Source: Bifidobacterium catenulatum subsp. kashiwanohense JCM 15439 = DSM 21854
GTDB taxonomy: Bacteria; Actinomycetota; Actinomycetes; Actinomycetales; Bifidobacteriaceae
Assembly (NCBI RefSeq): GCF_001042615.1
Contig: NZ_AP012327.1
Span: 1,550,001-1,614,000 of the forward strand
Length of the DNA: 64,000 nt
Reading direction: 5' to 3'
Of the stretch, positions 45,085 to 54,342 are shown piece by piece. Made by a program: the position numbers and the translations under genes. How positions within the stretch are numbered: the first letter of the stretch is position 1; every line of letters begins with the position of its first letter. Under the pieces are notes generated by a model. That model was not told the DNA's origin and searched no databases. It saw only the letters and a list, made by a program, of their open reading frames with translations.

Positions 45085-46984
45085 GCTGCTTGGCGCGCCA
45101 CTTATACCAGTCCTCACGGCTGAGAATGATCTTGCGCACGCGGATGGATTCCGGGGTGACTTCCACACACTCGTCCTCGTTGGCGAAGTCCAAGGACTCT
45201 TCGAGGCTCATCTTGATCGGCGGAGTCAGGGTTTCGAGCACGTCTGCGGTGGAGGAACGCATATTGGTCATATGCTTGGCCAATGTGATGTTCACATCAA
45301 GCTCGTCCGGCTTGTTGTTCACGCCGACGACCTGGCCCTCGTACACCGGAGACTGCGGCTCAACAAAGAAGTTGCCGCGCGCCTGCAGACGCTGCATGGC
45401 GTACGGGGTGGCGATACCCTTACGATCGCAGACCATGGAGCCGTTCTGGCGCGTTACAATCTGACCGGCCCACGGAGCGTAGCCGGCGGAGATGGAGGAT
45501 GCGATGCCGGTGCCGCGGGTGGCGGACAGCAACGCGGTACGGAAGCCAATCAGGCCACGGGACGGCACGGTGAACTGCAGACGGACCCAGCCGGTGCCGT
45601 GGTTGGTCATGTTCTCCATACGGCCCTTACGATCAGCAAGCAGCTGAGTGACGGTGCCCATGTACTCTTCCGGAACGTCGATGGTGGTGTTTTCCATCGG
45701 CTCGTTGATCACGCCGTCGATGGTCTTGGTGACCACCTGCGGACGGCCGACGGTCAACTCATAGCCTTCGCGACGCATCTGCTCGGCAAGCACGGCCAGC
45801 GCGAGTTCACCACGACCCTGAACCTCCCAAGCATCCGGACGCTCGGTCGGCAGCACCTTGATGGACACGTTGCCGATGAGCTCGCGGTCGAGACGATCCT
45901 TGATCATGCGGGCGGTAAGCTTGTGGTCTTTGCCTTCGGTGCCTGCAAGCGGGGAATCATTGATGCCGAAAGTCATGGAGATGGCCGGGTCATCAACGTG
46001 AATCAGCGGCAACGGACGCGGATCAGACGGGTCGACGATGGTCTCGCCGATCATGATGTCGTTCACACCTGCAACTGCGACGATGTCGCCAGGACCTGCG
46101 GAATCAACCGGAGTACGCTCAAGGCCCTGCGTACGCAACAGTTCGGAAACACGGAAGTTTTCAATGGAACCGTCCACACGGGACAGTCCATAGGTCTTAC
46201 CCTTTTCAAGGGTGCCATTGTAGATGCGCACCAAGCCGAGTCGTCCAAGGAAGTCGGAGGAATCGATGTTGGCGACGTGTGCCTGAAGAGGAGCGCCTTC
46301 CTCATATTCCGGAGCCGGAATGTTCTTGATGATGGCCTCGAATAGCGGTTCGAGATCTTCATTGTCTGGCAGACCGCCATTTTCCGGCTGGCTTTCGGAA
46401 GCATAACCAGCCTTTGCCGCACAGTAGATGACCGGAAGGTCGAACAGTGCGTCTTCATCGAGGTCGATGCCTTCCTCGATAACATCCTGGGCCAAGCCGA
46501 GCAACAGGTCAGAGGATTCACCCACGACTTCTTCAATACGGGCATCCGGGCGATCAGTCTTATTCACGCACAGGATAACCGGCAGTTTAGCTTCCAGCGC
46601 CTTGCGTAGCACGAAGCGGGTCTGTGGCAGCGGACCTTCGGAAGCGTCGACAAGGAGCACAACACCGTCCACCATGGAGATACCGCGCTCGACCTCACCA
46701 CCGAAATCGGCGTGGCCAGGGGTGTCGATGATGTTCAGGGTGATGCCTTCCGGATGCCCGTACTTGGCGGCCAGCGGACCGGTGTACTGCACAGCAGTGT
46801 TCTTGGCGAGAATGGTGATGCCCTTCTCACGCTCCAGATCGTTGGAATCCATCACACGATCCGGGACTTCCTCACGCTCGTTGAACACGTGGGACTGTGC
46901 CAGCATGGCATTGACCAGCGTGGTCTTGCCATGATCGACGTGTGCCACAATCGCTACATTTCGAATATCGCCGCGAACCGCCAT
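45053..46984 (-). CDS. typA: Translational GTPase TypA/BipA
   Basis: 643 residues. Ribosome-associated GTPase involved in large-subunit assembly and stress adaptation. G1 motif AHVDHGKTTL at about 14-23, switch region REVPDRVMDSNDLEREKGIT, G3 DTPGHADFGGEVER and G4 NKTDR are present, followed by EF-G-like domains II, III and V and the BipA-specific C-terminal domain (about 430-610). The C-terminal tail is Gln/Asn-rich and its coding sequence is duplicated just downstream. It stands as a single gene. Confidence 0.96.
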   Translation of the reverse strand: MAVRGDIRNVAIVAHVDHGKTTLVNAMLAQSHVFNEREEVPDRVMDSNDLEREKGITILAKNTAVQYTGPLAAKYGHPEGITLNIIDTPGHADFGGEVERGISMVDGVVLLVDASEGPLPQTRFVLRKALEAKLPVILCVNKTDRPDARIEEVVGESSDLLLGLAQDVIEEGIDLDEDALFDLPVIYCAAKAGYASESQPENGGLPDNEDLEPLFEAIIKNIPAPEYEEGAPLQAHVANIDSSDFLGRLGLVRIYNGTLEKGKTYGLSRVDGSIENFRVSELLRTQGLERTPVDSAGPGDIVAVAGVNDIMIGETIVDPSDPRPLPLIHVDDPAISMTFGINDSPLAGTEGKDHKLTARMIKDRLDRELIGNVSIKVLPTERPDAWEVQGRGELALAVLAEQMRREGYELTVGRPQVVTKTIDGVINEPMENTTIDVPEEYMGTVTQLLADRKGRMENMTNHGTGWVRLQFTVPSRGLIGFRTALLSATRGTGIASSISAGYAPWAGQIVTRQNGSMVCDRKGIATPYAMQRLQARGNFFVEPQSPVYEGQVVGVNNKPDELDVNITLAKHMTNMRSSTADVLETLTPPIKMSLEESLDFANEDECVEVTPESIRVRKIILSREDWYKWRAKQRRQNNAQNNK

Positions 46985-47121
46985 CGAAACCTCTCTTAGT
47001 ATTGCTGTTCTCTTGCGTAAACGTTCGGTACGTACATGCTGTCGGTACTTGAAAAATCGTACTTACACACAAACCGAACCAATATTAGCGAAGCGTTGCG
47101 ACACCTCCGCCGGCGCCACAT

Positions 47122-48402
47122 TCAGGCGAGCGCCTGTTGCGCTTGGATGTTAATCGACGGATCGCTGACTGTCGAAGCCCCACGCAATGAGTTGCAGGAT
47201 TCCTCCACTACCGAGGCGATCTGGTTGATCTGCTCCGGTGTGAGCGGCTCACGGAAGGTCATGCGAATGGCTGATTTTGCCACTATCGGATCATATCCCA
47301 TCGCCAACAATGTGCCGGGCGCTTCGTGACGGCCGACAGCACAGGCCGAGCCGGACGAGCAAGCGATGCCCCGAGCGTCCAAATCAACCAGCAAAGCTTC
47401 TCCGGAAAGTCCCGGGAAAACGAACGACGCATGTCCCGGAAGCCGTCGTTGTGAATCCCCCGTAAGCTGTGCTCTGGGCTCCACACGCAGCACCGCGTCG
47501 ATCAGACGATCCCGGGAAGCCACCAGCGCACGTCCAATCTCATGCATTCGTGTGTTCGAGTCACGCAACGCAACGGCCAATGCGACCGCACCGGCGACAT
47601 TCTGCGTGCCTGATCGTAGGGAGCGTTCCTGCCCACCGCCGCTCATCAGCGGCTCGACAGGCACTCGGGAACGTAGCAGCAGTGCCCCCAGTCCCTTCGG
47701 TGTGCCGAATTTGTGTCCGGACAAGCTCAACGCATCCACATCCCATTCGCGCATACGGATGGGGATGAGTCCCGCCGCCTGCACCGCGTCCACATGCAGT
47801 GGCACGCCATGTTCGTGTGCGATGCGTGCTATTTCATCGACGGGCTCCACTGTGCCCACTTCGTTATTGGCAAGCATCGTCGATACCAGCAGCGTGCAGT
47901 TACAAGGTTTTCCGGACGTTCCGGAAACGCTGTCGGAGCTGCTGCCAAGATCACCCTGAGCCAATTCGGCCCTCAACGCGTCCAAATCGATATGCGCTTG
48001 ATGGTCGACGGGAATCTCCACCACTTCGCAACCGAACCAGCGTTCCATCCAACGGGCCGATTCCAACACCGCCGGATGTTCGATCGACGACACAATGACA
48101 CGCGGACGCACCTGCTCGCCATACGCTTCGCGCAGCAAACGTATGCGGGCCATCGCAATGCCTTTAATCGCAAGATTATCCGCTTCGGTGCCGCCTGAAG
48201 TAAAGATCACGTCATCCGGACGCGCGCCCAAATCGGCTGCGATAGACCCGCGTGCAGCTTCGAGGGCGCGTGCGGCGGTTTTGCCCGCGCTGTGCACGCT
48301 CATCGGATTCGCGTACGCTTCGGTCAGAAACGGCATCATCACGCTGATGACGTTGCCGCCGACCGGCTCTGTGGAGGCGGCGTCCAGATACAGGTGTTCC
48401 AT
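47122..48402 (-). CDS. nifS: Cysteine desulfurase
   Basis: About 426 residues. Pyridoxal-phosphate enzyme that moves sulfur from cysteine to Fe-S scaffolds. The Lys motif SLSGHKFGTPKGLGAL, the His-rich SSIEHPAVLESARW and the catalytic-Cys loop GIACSSGSACAVGRHE are present. AGGGAGGA just upstream of 48402 sets the start over an ATG 13 codons earlier. It ends the nad operon, 19 bases after nadC; co-expression suggests it supplies sulfur for the [4Fe-4S] cluster of NadA. Confidence 0.93.
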   Translation of the reverse strand: MEHLYLDAASTEPVGGNVISVMMPFLTEAYANPMSVHSAGKTAARALEAARGSIAADLGARPDDVIFTSGGTEADNLAIKGIAMARIRLLREAYGEQVRPRVIVSSIEHPAVLESARWMERWFGCEVVEIPVDHQAHIDLDALRAELAQGDLGSSSDSVSGTSGKPCNCTLLVSTMLANNEVGTVEPVDEIARIAHEHGVPLHVDAVQAAGLIPIRMREWDVDALSLSGHKFGTPKGLGALLLRSRVPVEPLMSGGGQERSLRSGTQNVAGAVALAVALRDSNTRMHEIGRALVASRDRLIDAVLRVEPRAQLTGDSQRRLPGHASFVFPGLSGEALLVDLDARGIACSSGSACAVGRHEAPGTLLAMGYDPIVAKSAIRMTFREPLTPEQINQIASVVEESCNSLRGASTVSDPSINIQAQQALA

Positions 48403-48421
48403 CAGTCCTCCCTGCGCTTCT

Positions 48422-49306
48422 TCAGTTCCAATCCAGTCCAAGGTCGATGCTGCTCACGCTGTGGGTGAGCGCGCCGACGGAAATCACGTCCACACCGGTG
48501 GCGGCCACCTGCGGTATACGTTCCAGCGTCATGTTACCGCTGGCTTCCACAATGGCGTTGCCTGCGATAAGGTCAACTCCCTTGCGTGTGTCTTCCAAGG
48601 AGAAATTGTCAAGCATGATGGTATCGGCGCCGCCTTCAAGCGCGGCTTTGATCTGCTCCAAACGGTCTACTTCCACTTCGACATGCGTGGTATGTCCCAC
48701 TTGTTCGCGGATGTGGCAAATCGCCCCGGCCATGTCGATGCCTTGTTCGGCGAGCGCCGCGAGATGGTTGTCTTTGACCATGACGGCATCGGACAATCCG
48801 TAGCGATGATTATGTCCGCCACCGCAGGTGACGGCATACTTTTCGAACGGACGCAGTCCCGGAGTCGTCTTGCGCGTGTCCACGATACGGGTGCACGCAT
48901 AGGTGCGCGGTGTTCGATAGTCCGTAGTTTCTACGGCTTCGTCCGCCGCTTTGACGAAGGCCGCTGTCATGGTGGCAATGCCGCACATACGTTGCGTGAA
49001 GTTCAGCGCCACACGTTCCGCCGCGAGTAGGTCGCGCACAGGGCCTTCGACTTCGGCAAGCGTCTGTCCAGCTTCGAAACGTTCGCCATCTTTGATGGTG
49101 GCGAGCACACGGATCGTAGGGTTCTGCGCGGCGAATGCCGCTTCGAACACGGCGATGCCGCTCATCACACCTTCCTGTCTGGACACGAGTCTTGCGGTGC
49201 CGTGGGCTTCGGCGGGAATGGTGGTTTCGCAGGTGATGTCACCGTTGGGTGCATCTTCCTCAAGCGCGGCTTCGACGGCCGTGCGAATGACCTGACGGGT
49301 CAGCAT
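48422..49306 (-). CDS. nadC: Nicotinate-nucleotide pyrophosphorylase (carboxylating)
   Basis: 294 residues. Converts quinolinate plus PRPP to nicotinate mononucleotide and CO2. Motifs: EDAPNGDITCETTIPAEAHG near the start, the RVALNFTQRMCGIAT core, TRKTTPGLRPFEKYAV, GGGHNHRYGLSDAVMVKDNH and the C-terminal barrel end ISVGALTHSV. It lies 36 bases after nadB with GGAAAGGA upstream, completing the aspartate-to-NaMN pathway in the operon. Confidence 0.96.
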   Translation of the reverse strand: MLTRQVIRTAVEAALEEDAPNGDITCETTIPAEAHGTARLVSRQEGVMSGIAVFEAAFAAQNPTIRVLATIKDGERFEAGQTLAEVEGPVRDLLAAERVALNFTQRMCGIATMTAAFVKAADEAVETTDYRTPRTYACTRIVDTRKTTPGLRPFEKYAVTCGGGHNHRYGLSDAVMVKDNHLAALAEQGIDMAGAICHIREQVGHTTHVEVEVDRLEQIKAALEGGADTIMLDNFSLEDTRKGVDLIAGNAIVEASGNMTLERIPQVAATGVDVISVGALTHSVSSIDLGLDWN

Positions 49307-49342
49307 TTATGGTCCTTTCCGCTGTCTCTTGTCGCACAGCAG

Positions 49343-51067
49343 TTATGACATCTGGTACGCGATGGAATGCGCGATTGTCGGATTGTTGGTCGGATAATCC
49401 TGCCTTGTGTGCGCGCCGCGCGATTCGCAACGGTTGCTTGCCGCAACCGCCGCAACGTATCCCACGGTAAGCAGGTTGCGGTTTTCCCACATGATGATTC
49501 GTTCCGCATATGTTGTCGGTTGGGCGATGGTTTTCGACATATCCGCGCTGTCCGCCGCATTCGCCATGGAGAGCGCTTCACCAAGTTCACGTACGCCTTG
49601 GGACAAGCTGTCACCGTCGCGGATCACGCCGACGTGCTTCCACATCACGTCTTCAATTCGTGCACGGTCCCATACCAGCGATTGCGCAACATTCGGCTGC
49701 GTTGTGGCATCCGGCATATGCAGCAGCATCGGCTGCTGGCAGACCGGCATGTTTTCGATCGCGCTGTTGTCGAAGTCCTGCGGCTGCCAAACGGTACCGT
49801 CGGTGTCATTCGCAGCGGCAAGGCCGGCGCGATATCCGTAAACCATGCCTTCAAGCAGCGAGTTCGATGCGAGACGATTGGCACCCTGCACACCAGTTCT
49901 GGCGCATTCGCCGGCCGCATAGAGGCCGGGGATGCTGGCTCGTCCGAACAGGTCAGTGCGGATGCCGCCCATCCAGTAGTGGGCCGCGGGAGCCACGGGA
50001 ATGGGTTCCTTGCTCCAATCGAAGCCGAGCGAACGCGTGTAGGCGTCGATGGTTGGGAACCTGTGGCGTAGGAATTCCGCCAGATCAGGGTTCTCTTTGC
50101 CCATGGGTGAAACGTCGAGCATGATCGGCTTACCGCCTTGCGCCTGCATGGTACGGAAGTTGGCTCGCGCCACCACGTCGCGCGGTGCGAGTTCCGCCTT
50201 GGGGTCGATGTCGGTCATGAAACGGTGCCCATGTTCGTCGAGCAGTACCGCGCCTTCGCCGCGCACAGCTTCGGAGACGAGGAAATGCTCGCCGATAGCC
50301 AAAGCCGTGGGATGGAACTGGTAGAACTCCAGGTCGGCTACCTGCGCCCCTGCACGAATCGCAGCGGCCAGGCCGTCGCCGGTCGCCACCGCAGGATTCG
50401 TGGTGTACGGGAACAACCGTCCCGCGCCACCGGTGGCAAGAACCACACGGTCCGTATCGACGACACGTGTCTCAACACCGTCTTGAGCGTCACGAACCGC
50501 CAGACGCACGCCGGCGACATGACCGTCACGCACCAGCACATCGTTCAGGAACGCATGTTCCAGCACGGTGATATTCGGATTCTCCCGCACCATGACGGAG
50601 ACGTCGAGTTCCAAGACCTTTCCGGTGGCATCTCCCCCAGCGTGCACCACGCGGGAACGGCAATGCGCGGCTTCGAGCCCACGCAGCACATGTCCTTCGC
50701 CGTCGCGATCCACGTGCCAACCATCGCCGATAAGCTCACGTACGCGACGCGCGCCCTCGTCGGTCAGAATGTCGACTGCGGTGCGATCGCACAACCCATG
50801 ACCGGCAGCCATAGTGTCGGTCGCATGCAACGCAGGCGAATCGTCATTGAAAATCGCAGTGGCCACACCGCCTTGAGCGTGGTATGTGTTCGATTCGACG
50901 AACTTATCCTTGCATACCAGCAGCACTTCCTGCGGTCGGTATGTGCCATTTTCCGGAATCGACGCGTGTCCGCCGGTGGCCAGTCCTTCGCTGCCAAGAC
51001 GGCTATCTCCGGCTGCCGCGAGCGCCGCGCACAGTCCGGCGATACCCGCTCCGACTACGACGATCAT
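49343..51067 (-). CDS. nadB: L-aspartate oxidase
   Basis: 574 residues. FAD-dependent oxidation of aspartate to iminoaspartate, which NadA condenses with dihydroxyacetone phosphate. The N-terminal FAD motif VVVGAGIAGLCAAL, the NTYHAQGGVATA active-site segment, the HPTALAIGEHFLVSEAVRGE catalytic region and AAGECARTGVQGANRLASNS are clear. The C-terminal helical domain is somewhat longer than minimal. It overlaps nadA by four bases (ATGA), indicating coupled translation. Confidence 0.96.
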   Translation of the reverse strand: MIVVVGAGIAGLCAALAAAGDSRLGSEGLATGGHASIPENGTYRPQEVLLVCKDKFVESNTYHAQGGVATAIFNDDSPALHATDTMAAGHGLCDRTAVDILTDEGARRVRELIGDGWHVDRDGEGHVLRGLEAAHCRSRVVHAGGDATGKVLELDVSVMVRENPNITVLEHAFLNDVLVRDGHVAGVRLAVRDAQDGVETRVVDTDRVVLATGGAGRLFPYTTNPAVATGDGLAAAIRAGAQVADLEFYQFHPTALAIGEHFLVSEAVRGEGAVLLDEHGHRFMTDIDPKAELAPRDVVARANFRTMQAQGGKPIMLDVSPMGKENPDLAEFLRHRFPTIDAYTRSLGFDWSKEPIPVAPAAHYWMGGIRTDLFGRASIPGLYAAGECARTGVQGANRLASNSLLEGMVYGYRAGLAAANDTDGTVWQPQDFDNSAIENMPVCQQPMLLHMPDATTQPNVAQSLVWDRARIEDVMWKHVGVIRDGDSLSQGVRELGEALSMANAADSADMSKTIAQPTTYAERIIMWENRNLLTVGYVAAVAASNRCESRGAHTRQDYPTNNPTIAHSIAYQMS

Positions 51068-52362
51068 GGGTGTACCTCCAGCATGCGCTGCAATGCGATT
51101 TTGGCGTCACGCGCGGTGTCCTCGTCCACGGTGATGCGGTTAACGATATTGCCTTGCTCGATGTTCTCCAACGCCCACGCCAGATATGCGGGGTGAATGC
51201 GGTACATCGTGGAGCATGGGCAGACCACCGGATCGAGGCAGAACACGGTCTTGTCCGGATACTGCGCGGCAAGACGGTTGACGAGGTTGATTTCCGTGCC
51301 GACTGCGACGGCCGAACCAGCCGGCGCGTTGGCGATCTCTTTGACGATGTACGCGGTAGAGCCGGTGCCATCCGCCGCGTTGACGACGTCCATCGAGCAT
51401 TCGGGATGCACGATGACCTTGACGCCCGGATACGCCTTGCGTGCACGCTCGATTTGGTCGACGGTGAAGCGCTGGTGCACAGAACAGAAGCCTTTCCACA
51501 GGATCATCTTCGCGTCGGCGTACACAGACGGGTCTTCGGCACCACCGGCAGGCTTGTACGGATTCCACACTGGCATCTGGTCAAGGCTCATACCCATGGC
51601 GAGAGCGGTATTGCGGCCAAGGTGCTGGTCCGGGAAGAACAGCACGCGCTTGCCGCGGGCGAATGCCCATTCAAGCACGGCATGCGCATTGGATGATGTG
51701 CAGACGATGCCGCCGTGGCGTCCGCAGAATGCTTTCAGCGCCGCGGAGGAGTTCATATATGTGACCGGCACGATCTGCTGCTTGCCGTCGGCATCCGGAT
51801 TGGTGCCGCAGATTTCGCCGAGCTGTTCCCAGCAGTCCTCAACCTGGTCGATGTTCGCCATGTCGGCCATCGAGCAGCCTGCGGACAGGTTCGGCAGTGT
51901 CACGGTCTGTTCGGGCGTGGACAGGATATCGGCGGTTTCAGCCATGAAATGCACGCCGCAGAATACGATGTGGTCGGCGTCGGGACGTTCGGTGGCGTTC
52001 TTGGCGAGCTGGAAGGAATCACCCACAAAGTCGGCGTGCACGATGATTTCGTCACGCTGGTAGAAGTGACCAAGGATGAGCAGCTTATTGCCGAGACGCG
52101 CCTTGGCGGCCTTGATACGTTCCTGCAGTTCCTCATCGGAGGCGTCACGGTATTCCTGCGGCAGCACCTGCTGGCGGGGTGCGTTGTTCGGCAGCGGGTC
52201 GAACATGGATGCGCCCGGGCCGTAGCTCGGCTGGGTGGTGTCGAAATGCCACGGATCCTGTGTCAGTCCGGCATCGCATGTGCTTTGCGCGCCCAGTCGG
52301 GCGATGATTTCGTCTACGGATGACGATGACAGAGTAGCGGCCATACCGCGCCTTCCCTTCAT
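51064..52362 (-). CDS. nadA: Quinolinate synthase
   Basis: 432 residues, the long form of this [4Fe-4S] enzyme. Cluster cysteines appear in VFCGVHFMAETADIL, VHPECSMDVV and DPVVCPCSTMYRIHPAY; the substrate segments GHFYQRDEIIVHADFVGDSF and PNLSAGCSMADMANIDQ are present. About 80 extra residues precede the catalytic core. It opens the structural genes after nrtR (76-bp gap) and is overlapped by nadB. Its oxygen-sensitive cluster explains the cysteine desulfurase in the same run. Confidence 0.96.
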   Translation of the reverse strand: MKGRRGMAATLSSSSVDEIIARLGAQSTCDAGLTQDPWHFDTTQPSYGPGASMFDPLPNNAPRQQVLPQEYRDASDEELQERIKAAKARLGNKLLILGHFYQRDEIIVHADFVGDSFQLAKNATERPDADHIVFCGVHFMAETADILSTPEQTVTLPNLSAGCSMADMANIDQVEDCWEQLGEICGTNPDADGKQQIVPVTYMNSSAALKAFCGRHGGIVCTSSNAHAVLEWAFARGKRVLFFPDQHLGRNTALAMGMSLDQMPVWNPYKPAGGAEDPSVYADAKMILWKGFCSVHQRFTVDQIERARKAYPGVKVIVHPECSMDVVNAADGTGSTAYIVKEIANAPAGSAVAVGTEINLVNRLAAQYPDKTVFCLDPVVCPCSTMYRIHPAYLAWALENIEQGNIVNRITVDEDTARDAKIALQRMLEVHP

Positions 52363-52438
52363 TGTAGTTTGTTTTTATCGTCTGTTATTGGATGATGGAT
52401 GTCTTGCGATTGTTTGAACCGTTGCTGTTGAAGCGGTT

Positions 52439-53251
52439 TCAGACGGTTGTCAGCGTGGCGAGCACGTCGTTGCCGGTTGCATGGCTTCCGTGATTAGACT
52501 GATTGATGCTGTAATCCCATGATGAAGATTGTCGCAACGCGCTTTGCACGTACCGGTATACGGCGGCCGGACGGTTGCGCCCGACGCGCAGTTTTTCGCC
52601 GGTATCCTCCAACTGGCCCGATGAGAGCATTTTCCGGCGAAAATTCGCCAAATCGATGGCTTCGCCCGTTACGGCTTCATATACGTCGTGCAGTTGGCTC
52701 AGCGTGAATCGTTCACCGACCAGACGCGTGACGACCTGGGGATATTCGATTTTCCCCCGTAGTCGGCTTAAGGTGTAGTCGATGATGGCACGATGGTCGA
52801 AAGCAAGTTCCGGCAGATTATCGACGGGAAACCATTTGACGTTGTTGCCTTCGATAGGTTCCGTTTGCGCATCCGCTCCTCCGACCAGCGCCCAGTACAC
52901 GATGGATACCATCGGCAGCCCGCCATGCGAACGTGCCGGATCGCCAAACGTATACAGCTGCTCGAGATATCTCGGATGAAGCGACGTGGTCGATTCCAGT
53001 GCGGCATACGCGGACTGCTCCAACGAATGGTCTGCGCGCAGACCGCCTCCTGGAAGCGCCCATTGTCCAAGAAACGGTTGGCGCACACGCTTGACCAGCG
53101 GCATCCACAGCATGGACCCCATACCGTCCGGAGCGTTGTCCGTCCCATTTTCATTCCCGGATCTTTGGACCGGCCCTAAAGCGAGAATAACCACGGAAAC
53201 GCCCACCTGCGGCGGCTGTTTGCGCCGTTCCGAGACATTTCCCATGATCAT
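52439..53251 (-). CDS. nrtR: NrtR-type transcriptional regulator (degenerate Nudix plus winged helix)
   Basis: 270 residues. The N-terminal Nudix-like domain (about 15-150) has the WALPGGGLRADHSLEQSAY start, but the catalytic REuxEE part reads LESTTS, so hydrolase activity is probably lost. The C-terminal winged helix (about 165-240) includes RFTLSQLHDVYEAVTGEAID and FRRKMLSSGQLEDTG. This fits NrtR, a repressor of NAD synthesis sensing ADP-ribose. It precedes nadA in one transcript. A palindrome 60 bases upstream is the likely operator. Confidence 0.9.
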   Translation of the reverse strand: MIMGNVSERRKQPPQVGVSVVILALGPVQRSGNENGTDNAPDGMGSMLWMPLVKRVRQPFLGQWALPGGGLRADHSLEQSAYAALESTTSLHPRYLEQLYTFGDPARSHGGLPMVSIVYWALVGGADAQTEPIEGNNVKWFPVDNLPELAFDHRAIIDYTLSRLRGKIEYPQVVTRLVGERFTLSQLHDVYEAVTGEAIDLANFRRKMLSSGQLEDTGEKLRVGRNRPAAVYRYVQSALRQSSSWDYSINQSNHGSHATGNDVLATLTTV

Positions 53252-53310
53252 CGCGACCCCGCTCTCTCAAATTCTCGTCAATACGAATTATTCCGAAACT
53301 ACAGTGTATC

Positions 53311-53335
53311 ACTTATAGTCAACATGACCATAAGT
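53311..53335. promoter_or_regulatory. Putative NrtR operator upstream of nrtR-nadABC-nifS
   Basis: ACTTATAGTCA and TGACCATAAGT form a 25-bp palindrome with a three-base centre and one mismatched pair. It lies 60 bases ahead of the nrtR start. Its role in autoregulation is inferred from position and symmetry. Confidence 0.75.
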
Positions 53336-53388
53336 TGGGTGTTCTACCAATCAATCATTAAAATCCAGCGCACATGCGGCTAACGAAA

Positions 53389-53409
53389 AAGGCCCCACAA
53401 GGGGGCCTT
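53389..53409 (-). terminator. Terminator of the xerD/parA transcript
   Basis: AAGGCCCC pairs with GGGGCCTT around a five-base loop, and the minus strand ends in a T-run (CCTTTTTCG). It follows the parA stop at once and isolates parA from nrtR. Confidence 0.85.
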
Positions 53410-53415
53410 AAGCAT

Positions 53416-54255
53416 TTATGCGATAACGCCTTGGAAAATCAGTTCCCGGGCAACCTCACGGTATTCCTTCGCCGTCTTGTGATTCGGCGCATATATGGTG
53501 ATTGGCGCAGCGGCAACCGTTGAATCCGGCAACTTGATAGACCGCGAGATCACCGAGTGGAAGACCTTGCCTTGGAACGCCTCATAAATGCGCTGCAACA
53601 CCTCATCGCAATGCAGAGTATGCGTGAACATGGTGACGAGCACTCCATACACTTCCAGACTCGGATTGATACGGGACTGCACCTTTTCTATGGATTGCAT
53701 CAGCAAAGCCACGCCACGCAACGCGAAGAACTCGGCAGCCACGGGAATGATCACACCATCCGCCGCGGTCAGCGCATTCACCGTGAGCAAGCCCAACGAA
53801 GGCTGGCAGTCAATGATGATCACGTCATACTCATCCTTGACCTGTCGCAACACGCCAGCCAGCACCTGTTCACGTCCAACTTCGGTGACCAGCTGCACTT
53901 CGGCGGCAGATAGATCGATATTGGACGGCATGATGTCAAGGTTCTCGAAATCGGTATGCTGAATCACGGTATGTACATCCATGCGCGGATTGAACAGCGC
54001 GGTGTACACCGTATCTTCCACGGCATTGGCGTTGATGCCCAATCCCACCGTGGCGGCACCCTGCGGGTCGAAATCGACGATAAGCACACGACGACCGTAC
54101 TGGCTCAACGCACCGGCGATATTAATTGAACTGGTTGTCTTACCAACGCCACCTTTCTGGTTGCACATGGCGATGACCCTTGCCGGACCGTGCGTCTGCA
54201 GCGGCTCCGGAGCAGGAAACGTCTCATAATCTCGTCCAAGCAAATCCGTAGGCAT
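53416..54255 (-). CDS. parA: ParA-family ATPase
   Basis: 279 residues. Deviant Walker A CNQKGGVGKTTSSINIAGAL (about 31-50), Walker A' VDFDPQGAATVGL and IIIDCQPSLGLLTVNAL are present. Such ATPases position chromosomes or protein cargo on the nucleoid. The gene follows xerD, the usual actinobacterial place next to scpA-scpB. Here those genes and any parB are absent: a terminator and then nrtR follow. Its cargo is unknown. AAGG upstream and a weak site support the ATG. Confidence 0.88.
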   Translation of the reverse strand: MPTDLLGRDYETFPAPEPLQTHGPARVIAMCNQKGGVGKTTSSINIAGALSQYGRRVLIVDFDPQGAATVGLGINANAVEDTVYTALFNPRMDVHTVIQHTDFENLDIMPSNIDLSAAEVQLVTEVGREQVLAGVLRQVKDEYDVIIIDCQPSLGLLTVNALTAADGVIIPVAAEFFALRGVALLMQSIEKVQSRINPSLEVYGVLVTMFTHTLHCDEVLQRIYEAFQGKVFHSVISRSIKLPDSTVAAAPITIYAPNHKTAKEYREVARELIFQGVIA

Positions 54256-54342
54256 ACCGTTTACCTTACCAACATCCTTGTGTCAACTTTCACTGTAATC
54301 CATGCTAGTCCATTGCCGCCGTTCAAAACGGCAGCAACACCA

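Noticed and set aside
44938..45168. 76-codon frame covering the typA end on the minus strand
   Set aside because: It is a shifted frame of typA running into the repeat block; explained by the duplication.
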